Source: Siphonodentalium dalli
Lineage: Eukaryota; Mollusca; Scaphopoda; Gadilida; Siphonodentaliidae
Assembly: GCA_032622095.1 (NCBI GenBank)
Contig: CP136068.1
Location: forward strand, 10,273,729 to 10,337,728
Length of the DNA stretch: 64,000 nucleotides
Reading direction: 5' to 3'
Shown here: piece by piece, positions 25,333 through 32,600 of the stretch
How positions within the stretch are numbered: position 1 is the first letter of the stretch
Layout of the letters: the number at the start of each line of letters is the position of its first letter
Translations under genes and position numbers: made by a program
Notes under the pieces: generated by a model
Seen by the model: the letters and a program-made list of their open reading frames with translations, nothing else
Databases searched by the model: none
Told to the model about the DNA's origin: nothing

Positions 25333-25797
25333 TTAGAATCCGCCACATTGAACTTCTTTGTTCGCCAAAACTTCAATTGATTTGTCTCCTCGCCTCATCC
25401 ATATTTCGCATTCACAATAATGCTCGTGGCAAACGTGTGGGATCCACACTAGAGTTATTGATGACTTGAATCTTGGTGTTGATTTGTAGCCGCCTTTGGT
25501 AGCATCAAACATGACGATAGGTCGCTGTATAACAGTCGCCGCTAATTCAACCATCAATCTTGATTCAGCCAAAAGTGGTGTGCGCCGTAAATCTTGTGCC
25601 GACGCACCAAGTTCGTCACTCTCTGCGTAGTACAGGTCAACTGCCGCATCTCTCAGAATCATCCATCCATCGGTCGTCCCGTAAACCCCGAGGCTGAGTG
25701 CCCTCCAAAACAGCAATATTTCTTCACCGTACACTGCTTTACAGTATACCCCACCGGCCATTATCTCGTCAAGATCTGTTATGTTTACAGCAGTCAT
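25333..25797 (-). CDS. OTU-like protein lacking the catalytic cysteine
   Basis: 154-residue protein. The segment GEEILLFWRALSLGVYG...ILRDAAVDLY matches the layout of the OTU deubiquitinase catalytic block, in which an Asp-Gly-(Asn/Asp)-Cys box is followed by L-F-x-R-A-L and an LR helix. Here the position of the catalytic Cys is Leu and the Asp-Gly is Glu-Glu. A later AATVIQRPIVMF strand and a C-terminal HEHYCEC with a His in the expected region also fit OTU order. If the assignment is right, the fold is kept without peptidase activity, for example as a ubiquitin or ISG15-like binder. The start is ATG 25797, because the same 'attcaaagATG' context recurs at the start of the gene at 27406 in the duplicated cassette. 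An upstream ATG (25872) would add 25 residues lying in the promoter duplication. Function is inference. Confidence 0.6.
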   Translation of the reverse strand: MTAVNITDLDEIMAGGVYCKAVYGEEILLFWRALSLGVYGTTDGWMILRDAAVDLYYAESDELGASAQDLRRTPLLAESRLMVELAATVIQRPIVMFDATKGGYKSTPRFKSSITLVWIPHVCHEHYCECEIWMRRGDKSIEVLANKEVQCGGF

Positions 25798-26421
25798 CTT
25801 TGAATGTAGAATAAGTCTGAAGATCCGTCTTGAACATATATCACGATTGCGCGGGCGGTAGAGAAAGCACATAATACTTTGACGTTAAAAATGACAAATG
25901 CTCCCTGACGTTGTGTTTCTTTTCAGTGCATTATCTGTTAGTTTCACCATTTCGATATGATATAGATTAAATTCATGATAGTATGTGCAATTAATTAAGA
26001 TATTTTAACATATGAATTCAACTTCGTTCATAAACGATGACCAAGTAAAGTTATCAATTGTAATGATGAAGAAAAATGTTCAGTATGTTTTCTTGTGTTC
26101 AGTTTTATGTATAAAATATGTACATTTCCAAAACCAAAAACTAGAAAAACATTCCATATTTGCCTAACGAGGTAACAAATATATCAATCATGTGTACCAA
26201 ATAATAGATAATGATCTAACGAAATAAAAAACATTTGTTTGATCGCTATGCAATAATGATCAAGAAAAATATGAATGCTGATCCGTCTCTGAAAAAACAC
26301 AACGCCAGGAAACATTTGTCAATTTTAACGTCAATGCGACATGTGATTTCATTGACGCCCGTGTCAAATGTATAAAAATATTTTCGAATTTGATCAACGT
26401 TACATTGCATTGCTATCAAAG
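25798..26421. promoter_or_regulatory. bidirectional promoter cassette A
   Basis: Divergent intergenic region between the OTU-like gene (minus) and the gene at 26422 (plus). It is near-identical in blocks to 27407-28302: 'gaacatatatcacgattgcgcgg', 'gtgtttctttacagtgcattatctgttag', 'tagataatgatctaacgaaat', 'gatttcattgacgcccgtgt'. The plus-side TATA box is TATAAAAATA at 26371-26380, 42 nt before ATG 26422. A minus-side candidate is GATATATG near 25842. Conservation ends close to each start codon, which marks it as a moved promoter unit. Confidence 0.7.
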
Positions 26422-26910
26422 ATGGATCCGTTAACAGAATTTCTTCAGAGTGAGATATACAGTAATCCTGTTGTACAGAATACATATGCGGCACCACAGT
26501 CAACAGGCCAAGCTAATACGACAATGACTATAGGTGGTGATACACTCATTTTAAAAGCGATTTTAGATGAACTGAGATGTCTTCGCAGGGATATTGACGT
26601 GAAAACACAAGTAACGCATCAAGAAGTAAAAGTGAATCTTCGTTTCGTTGCAGAAGAGATAGATATACCAATCAGGGTTCATGATGTTCAGAGATCGAAA
26701 GAACAGAAACAGATCAAAAAAGAAAAAATATTGGCGGCGAAAGAAAAAGAACCTAAAAGTATCATGAAGCCTTCTACTGAGACAAAAGTCAGATTTCGTC
26801 TTCCTTGTAAAGAATCTAAAGATACAGAGAAAAGTGATGAATTCGCAAAAGCTATTGGTTCTCATGGGAAAGATATGTCAAGATATAAGAAAAACACAAA
26901 ACGATGTTAA
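26422..26910 (+). CDS. uncharacterised Polinton protein, basic C-terminal half
   Basis: 162 residues from ATG 26422. An earlier in-frame ATG at 26368 overlaps the TATA box and is unlikely. The N-terminal half is mixed (MDPLTEFLQSEIYSNP..., then an ILDELRCLRRDID helix). The C-terminal half is lysine-rich and probably disordered. Residues around KVRFRLP fit the RVxF pattern used to dock protein phosphatase 1, but this short motif occurs by chance. No family recognised. The gene is divergent from the OTU-like gene and ends 22 nt before a histone-type stem-loop. Strong candidates are an early regulatory or host-interaction protein, with no direct evidence. Confidence 0.7.
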   Translation: MDPLTEFLQSEIYSNPVVQNTYAAPQSTGQANTTMTIGGDTLILKAILDELRCLRRDIDVKTQVTHQEVKVNLRFVAEEIDIPIRVHDVQRSKEQKQIKKEKILAAKEKEPKSIMKPSTETKVRFRLPCKESKDTEKSDEFAKAIGSHGKDMSRYKKNTKRC

Positions 26911-26932
26911 AGTCAGATGATAATTTTAAAAC

Positions 26933-26948
26933 GGCCCTTTTCAGGGCC
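26933..26948 (+). terminator. histone-mRNA-type 3' stem-loop
   Basis: GGCCCT-TTTC-AGGGCC in the sense of the upstream gene, preceded by AAAAC and followed by ACACACA, 22 nt after the stop at 26910. Downstream 'ccaaaaggttactctttca' is shared with the copy at 28685. Confidence 0.82.
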
Positions 26949-26951
26949 ACA

Positions 26952-27120
26952 CACATTTCCCAAAAGGTTACTCTTTCATTGCTGAAAAAATCAAAAACAC
27001 GATTGTTCAATTTATATTTTATTCAACAACAAATATTTGCAAGTATATTTTGTTTTAAATTATTCGTGGCGTGATTTTTTCAAAACAAAACATAGGGTAC
27101 AAAGAACATTATTAGTTCTT
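26952..27120. other. intergenic; remnant of duplicated CCHC-gene 3' end
   Basis: This stretch matches 28705-28800 ('cccaaaaggttactctttcat.gctgaaaaaa', 'acacgattgttcaatt', 'ttattca'). At the second site the same sequence forms the 3' UTR and poly(A) signal of the minus-strand CCHC gene, so here it is the leftover of a block duplication. Confidence 0.6.
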
Positions 27121-27160
27121 AAGCAATGCTAAAAGTTTTTCTTTTTGAAAAAATTGGTTT

Positions 27161-27176
27161 GGTCCTGAAAAGGACC
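27161..27176 (-). terminator. second histone-type stem-loop with compensatory change
   Basis: Sense (minus): GGTCCT-TTTC-AGGACC, with the third stem pair changed on both sides relative to the other four copies. It lies 12 nt beyond the loop at 27189-27204 and is followed by AAACCA and a purine-rich AAAAAGAAAAACTTTT stretch resembling that after 25298. Confidence 0.78.
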
Positions 27177-27188
27177 GTTTTTGTTTTT

Positions 27189-27204
27189 GGCCCTGAAAAG
27201 GGCC
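27189..27204 (-). terminator. histone-mRNA-type 3' stem-loop
   Basis: Sense (minus): AAAAC-GGCCCT-TTTC-AGGGCC, 13 nt after the stop of the small gene 27218-27406. It is the first of two in tandem. Confidence 0.8.
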
Positions 27205-27217
27205 GTTTTGTATGGCA

Positions 27218-27406
27218 TCAAAGTTCACGCCACGATTTTCTTTTGAGACTTTTGCTTTTGTTCCAACGCTGTTGTTTTTTGCATATTTGCATAACCAGTT
27301 TTGCACTGGCGGTTACTTCTTTTGCGTGTCCGGCCCGCATTATCTGGGGTGTTAGCCCTATCGTTCCTCTTAGTATAGACATCAACGGTTCGGGGATTTC
27401 GGACAT
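27218..27406 (-). CDS. small basic protein, unknown
   Basis: 62 residues, MSEIPEPLMSILRGTIG... with a lysine/arginine-rich C-terminus. It is supported less by its sequence than by its surroundings. The start context 'attcaaagATG' is the same as that of the OTU-like gene in the sister cassette, and the stop is 13 nt before a histone-type stem-loop. An overlapping frame (27225-27434, 69 residues, RTRKRSNRQ...) is also open and basic, but its ATG is not at the conserved position. I recognise no family. It could also be the truncated remnant of a larger gene replaced after the cassette duplication. Confidence 0.5.
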   Translation of the reverse strand: MSEIPEPLMSILRGTIGLTPQIMRAGHAKEVTASAKLVMQICKKQQRWNKSKSLKRKSWREL

Positions 27407-28302
27407 CTTTGAATGCAGAATAAAAATTGTTCACGGCCGTGTTTGAACATATATCACGATTGCGCGGACGGTAGAGAAATCACATGTCACGTTGGCATTA
27501 AAAATGACAAATGTTTCCGGGCGTTGTGTTTCTTTACAGTGCATTATCTGTTAGTTTTACTATTTCGATATGTTATAGATTAAATTCATGATAGTATATG
27601 CAATTAATTAAGATGTTTTAACATATGAATTCATCTTCGTTCATAAACGATGACCAAGTAAAGTTATCAATTGTAATGATGAAGAAAAATGTTCAGTATG
27701 TTTCTTGTGTTCAGTTTTTATGTATAAAATATGTACAATTCCAAAACCAAAAACTAGAAAAACATTCCATATTTGCCTAACGAGGTAATAAATATATCAA
27801 TCATGTGTACCAAATAATAGATAATGATCTAACGAAATTAAAAACATTTGTTTGATCGCTATGCAATAATGATCAAGAAAAATATGCATGTTGATCCGGT
27901 TCTGAAAAAACACAACGTCAGGAAATATTTGTCAATTTTAACGCCAAAGTATTATGTGATTTCATTGACGCCCGTGTAACAATCTTGTGTTCAGTTTTAT
28001 GTATAAAATATGTACAATTCCAAAAACAAAAACTAGAAAAACATTCCATATTTGCCTAACGAGGTAATAAATATATCAATCATGTGTACCAAATAATAGA
28101 TAATGATCTAACGAAATTAAAAACATTTGTTTGATCGCTATGCAATAATGATCAAGAAAAATATGCATGTTGATCCGGTTCTGAAAAAACACAACGTCAG
28201 GAAATATTTGTCAATTTTAACGCCAATGCGACATGTGATTTCATTGACGCCCGTGTCAAATGTATAAAAATATTTTCACTTTTTCAGTGAACTTCATTCA
28301 TT
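27407..28302. promoter_or_regulatory. bidirectional promoter cassette B with internal duplication
   Basis: Second copy of cassette A, between the small gene (minus) and the gene at 28303 (plus). About 280 bp of its plus-proximal half is tandemly duplicated (about 27706-27980 and 27983-28256, both from 'cttgtgttcagtttt' to 'gacgcccgtgt'). Only the distal copy keeps the TATA box (TATAAAAATA, 28263-28272, 40 nt before ATG 28303). The first duplicate ends 'cccgtgtaac' without it. Confidence 0.72.
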
Positions 28303-28665
28303 ATGCCGTCGTTAAAGAAATTTATCAAGAAGTTATGGAGGAAGAGAGATTCAGAGGAGACGAAAATAAGAACATATAGGAAATGGCAGGATTCTCCTGA
28401 ACAAAAGGTGGTACAGAAACAGATGCTAAGAGATTTTCTGGCTCGGCGACGACCATCGCCTGAAGTATGCGATCAAGCAATCAAGAATCAAGAATCAAGC
28501 AATCTTGATCTCGTGGAGATCTTGTCACAGATCTCGAAGAAAGATCTGTGCAATGCAGCAATTGACAGCTTCGCTCAGGCTGCTGCGGCGCACAGATCAA
28601 ATCCTACTTGGTCTGTGACAATTAATCCCAACGGGATATATCCTGATTTGGCAGAATTTTTATGA
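28303..28665 (+). CDS. uncharacterised Polinton protein, basic N-terminus
   Basis: 120 residues. The N-terminus is strongly basic (MPSLKKFIKKLWRKRD, then RTYRKWQ), followed by ARRRPSPE, an amphipathic LVEILSQISKKDLCNAAIDSFAQAAAA helix and a C-terminal NPNGIYPDLAEFL. The N-terminus could be a nuclear-localisation or amphipathic membrane segment. No family recognised. It is driven by cassette B, with its stop 19 nt before a histone-type stem-loop. It does not look homologous to the gene in the equivalent place of cassette A (26422-26910), although the 5' and 3' flanks are duplicates. Confidence 0.7.
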   Translation: MPSLKKFIKKLWRKRDSEETKIRTYRKWQDSPEQKVVQKQMLRDFLARRRPSPEVCDQAIKNQESSNLDLVEILSQISKKDLCNAAIDSFAQAAAAHRSNPTWSVTINPNGIYPDLAEFL

Positions 28666-28684
28666 ATTCTGGAAAAGAAAAAAC

Positions 28685-28700
28685 GGCCCTTTTCAGGGCC
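28685..28700 (+). terminator. histone-mRNA-type 3' stem-loop
   Basis: AAAAAAC-GGCCCT-TTTC-AGGGCC-ACCCACA, the closest match of the five to the metazoan histone consensus including the ACCCA flank. It is 19 nt after the stop at 28665. Confidence 0.85.
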
Positions 28701-28789
28701 ACCCACATTCCCCAAAAGGTTACTCTTTCATAGCTGAAAAAAACAAAACACGATTGTTCAATTCATAATTTATTCACACAACATAATTT

Positions 28790-29392
28790 TCAAATGTTTG
28801 TATCGATTCGTTTATCTGTTTTTGGAATGTAGAATGGTCTCAGCTTCTTTTTCTTGGAAGTTTTCTTGGAATTTTCAAAATCTGGATTTTTATCTTCAGA
28901 TTTGTTCTGTGAATCATTCGTAGGATCAACAGGTCGGGGTTGTTTGAAAACATCTGATGTTGTAGACATCTCTTCAGTTTTGATATCTGCATTTTGTTCT
29001 TGTATTGTTACTGCTTGTAGACATTTTTGTATGGTTTTCACATTTTTTTTGTCGCCGAAATCTGTTTTACAATGGAAGGACCAATGGGATTCTTGTCCGC
29101 ATTTGTAACAGTAACCATATGGCGGTTTCCAATTTTTATCAGCTTTGTTTTTCTCTTGTTTCTCTTGCCATTGCATTTTGTTACAAAGTTTAAACAAATT
29201 GGCAGAGATCTGTCTCATTTCGACAAGATTATCTTGAATTTTTCTAGTCTGTGGCTGTGTAGATTTGTTTGAATCTTCTTTATGTAGCTCAATATAGCTC
29301 TCTTCAATAACTGCAGGCCTTGGTCTTTTTCTAACAATATCTTCTTCGCTGGCGGCGTCGTCTGAAACAGGTCTTTTAATTCTCTTAAACAT
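28790..29392 (-). CDS. CCHC zinc-knuckle protein sharing the polymerase N-terminus
   Basis: 200 residues from ATG 29392; a TTG 24 nt upstream extends the open frame but is not a plausible start. Residues 1-32 (MFKRIKRPVSDDAASEEDIV...) are the same as the first 32 residues of the adjacent DNA polymerase, because the two genes start in the arms of one palindrome. A single zinc knuckle CYKCGQESHWSFHC (C-x2-C-x4-H-x4-C) lies near residues 94-107. The C-terminus is acidic, then lysine-rich (KKTSKKKKLRP). It is a likely nucleic-acid-binding accessory protein. It ends with a conventional AATAAA (minus strand, about 28770) and no histone loop. Confidence 0.85.
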   Translation of the reverse strand: MFKRIKRPVSDDAASEEDIVRKRPRPAVIEESYIELHKEDSNKSTQPQTRKIQDNLVEMRQISANLFKLCNKMQWQEKQEKNKADKNWKPPYGYCYKCGQESHWSFHCKTDFGDKKNVKTIQKCLQAVTIQEQNADIKTEEMSTTSDVFKQPRPVDPTNDSQNKSEDKNPDFENSKKTSKKKKLRPFYIPKTDKRIDTNI

Positions 29393-29682
29393 TTTTGTCT
29401 TGAGTTTTGTCAGCAAAAAATATTGCGACTGGCTTCTTCGGAGTTGAAGTGTAAAGTGTAGAATTACATCTGCTTTTATAGCATTTTCATCGCAAAAGCT
29501 ATAAAAGCAGGTGTAATTCTACACTTTACACTTCAACTCCGAAGAAGCCAGTCGCAATATTTTTGCTGACAAAACTCAAGACAAAAATGTTTAAGAGAAT
29601 TAAAAGACCTGTTTCAGACGACGCCGCCAGCGAAGAAGATATTGTTAGAAAAAGACCAAGGCCTGCAGTTATTGAAGAGAGC
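29297..29682. repeat. 186-bp-arm palindrome with divergent promoter
   Basis: Arms 29297-29482 and 29498-29682 are reverse complements with very few differences and surround a 15-nt loop. Each arm holds a TATA box facing outward (TATAAAAG at 29473-29480 minus and 29500-29507 plus), an identical leader and the first 32 codons of a gene. TATA to ATG distance is 87 nt on the polymerase side. Confidence 0.93.
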
Positions 29683-32600
29683 GATATGGAAACTGATAAG
29701 GTAGAAAGTGAAGAGAGCGATATGGAAACTGATAAGGCAGAAAGTGAAGAGAGCGATATGGAAACTGATAGGGCAGAAAGTGAAGAGAGCGATATGGAAA
29801 CTGATGAGGCAGAAAGTGAAGAGAGCGATATGGAAACTGATAGGGCAGAAAGTGAAGAAAGTTCTAGTGATGGGCAGATTGGACGCGGTCGAAGACAGAA
29901 TAGAGAAATTGGTGGGAAGAGAAAGAGAAGTCTGGCTAGAGAGCGTGTTGTGTTCAATCCAACAAAATATTTCAAAATGGAGCTGAACTCGGAGAAATTT
30001 TCCAGAAAATTTAAATCAGCATCACGACAATTTGGTGTGAAATTCGAGAAATTTACAGATCCAATCGAAAACATTCCAGAGATATTTGAGAAGTTGACAG
30101 AAGAATTGAAACAGAAATGTTCAGCAAATGAGAAGACAAGAATCAGAGTTACGATAAATCATCCAGGACTTGATATGAGCATTTTCATTCCATTCACAAA
30201 AGCCAGTGAATTGAATGGTGGGACACTCATGGATAATATTCAAAATGTGGTTCAATCAAATGCAGCCTTTACAATTCATGACGGTGCACTCAATTTCGAA
30301 ATCTTCGTTACAGATATTCCGGAAGGTGGTACACGACACTCACTACATTATGGACCATTTGCAGACAAGAACAAGTTGACAAAAGTAAAAAGAAGTATTG
30401 TCCGGATTGAAAATGCTGATGATGTTATGTGTATGGCAAGATCTATTGTCGTCGGAATGTGTAAGGCAGATAGTGATGGATCTGCGTGCTGGTCAAAGAT
30501 ATGGAAAAGAATAAGACAATCAATATACACAGCACAAACAGATGCAGCAAAAAATCTACTCAACCGTGCCGGCATTCCACACGATACAGTTTGCAGTATC
30601 AATGAGTTCCACAAGATTCAAGAAATATTGTATCCAGAATATGTTGTGAAAATTCACAATGAATTTGCTGGCGCTGGATTTCTATTTGAACCTGCAGAAA
30701 TGTGTTCGGATAGCAAATGTGTACACATCTACTACAACAACAATCACTTCGACACCATAACATCAATCAAAGGATTTCTAGGCACCAGCTACTACTGCGA
30801 ATTCTGCGACATTGGATTCCATATGCATGGCGATCATCGATGCAGATTTGTTTGTGCATGCTGGTCATTGACACAGTGTAATTTCACAAATTGGGTGAAG
30901 TGTAGAACGTGTCGACGATCATTCAGAAGTAAATCATGTTTCGACAACCATTTGAAGACGGAAGGAAAACAGAAAAGAAAAATATGTGATTTGGTTCAAC
31001 TATGCAACAATTGTGATGAAGAAATTCTCATCAATAAATCAAGCAGACATATATGTGCGGGGTTGAAGAAATGCAAACATTGCAAAGAAATCGTTGAAGC
31101 AGATCACAGGTGCTACATTCCAAAATATGAATCACCGGAAAAGAAACCTGCAAAGATTCCATATGTATTCTTTGACTTTGAATGCAGACAAGACACAGGT
31201 GTTCATATTCCAAACTTCTGTGTTGCACATACCGCTTGTGGAGATTGCATGTGCAAACCAATCGAAGAAAAATGTGAAACATGCGGACCGGATTCCAGAG
31301 AATTTGTATTCAAGGGTGACAACGTTTTAACAGACTTCACAAACTGGTTATTCCACCAAGATCACAAAGGATGTGTTGCAATAGCACATAATGCTCAGGG
31401 ATACGATGCACAGTTTCTACTTCAAGCACTCATACAAAGTGGAATTCATAAACCAGAACTGATCATGAATGGAAACAAGATTCTCAGTTTAAAATGCAAC
31501 AGCGTGAAAGTTATTGATTCTCTGAGTTTTCTGATGATGCCGCTTTCAAAGTTTCCACAAACTTTTCAGCTGAATGAGATGGCGAAAGGACACTTTCCAC
31601 ATTGGGCGAATTCACCAAAGTTTCAAAATTACATTGGACATTACTTGGCTTCTGATTACTACAAACCAGACATGATGAGCGTGGAAAATCGAGAGAAATT
31701 CTTTGAATGGTACAATGAGAAAATAGAAAATTACGTGATATTCAACTTCCAAGAAGAGATGGAGAAGTACTGCAAATCAGACGTGGATATTCTTCGCCGT
31801 GGATGTGGAAAATTCAGGAAATACATATTGGAAACAGAACAGATTGACCCGTTCATTGAGTCAATAACATTGGCGCAAGTTTGCAATTTGGCATGGAGGA
31901 AGAATTCAATGCCAGAGAAAACAATTGGAATCATTCCAGATGGTGGATACCCATGTGCTAAAAACTATTCCATGAAAGCGATACGTTGGCTTCAACATAT
32001 ATCATTGTCACGTATGATAACAATCAAGCATGCTTTGAATGGAGGAGAAATCAAGATTGGTGGACACTACGTCGATGGATATGAGGAAGCCACAAGAACA
32101 GTTTTTGAGATGAATGGATGTCTGTTTCATGGATGTCCAAAATGTTACAACAACAGACAATACAAGAATCCCTATACGATGCTCACCATGGAAGAATTAT
32201 ATACAAGAACCCAACAGAAGAAAGATGAACTGGAAAGTCTTGGTTACAGAGTTGAATCAATTTGGGAGCATCAGATCGACGAAAGAATGAAATCGGATGT
32301 GAAATTCAAACAACAAATGGAATCTTTCTACAAACATCGAGACCCCATTTTGCCAAGAGAAGCATTGTTTGGTGGACGTACAAATGCCATCAAATTGTAC
32401 GAGGAAATTGATCAAGATTCCACAAAAGAAATCAAGTTCATCGATGTGTGTTCGTTGTATCCAATTTGCAACAAATATAAATTCTACCCTGTTGGACATC
32501 CAGAAATTTTGAGCCAAGAGCAGATCGATCAAGAACACATTAGAGACTATGCGGGGCTTGTTAAATGTACAATTTTACCACCATCGAAATTGTATATTCC

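Noticed and set aside
27225-27434. Alternative 69-residue basic frame (RTRKRSNRQ...), considered as histone-like
   Set aside because: Its ATG is not at the cassette's conserved start position, and I see no match to any core histone fold motif.
29563-29586. Upstream start (TTG) adding eight residues to the polymerase and, mirrored, to the CCHC protein
   Set aside because: TTG is not a plausible start here. The first ATGs (29587 and 29392) are symmetrical in the palindrome and follow the TATA boxes at equal distance.
29526-30074. Minus-strand frame of 182 residues (Leu/Ser-rich)
   Set aside because: Antisense shadow of the polymerase acidic repeat and N-terminal region.
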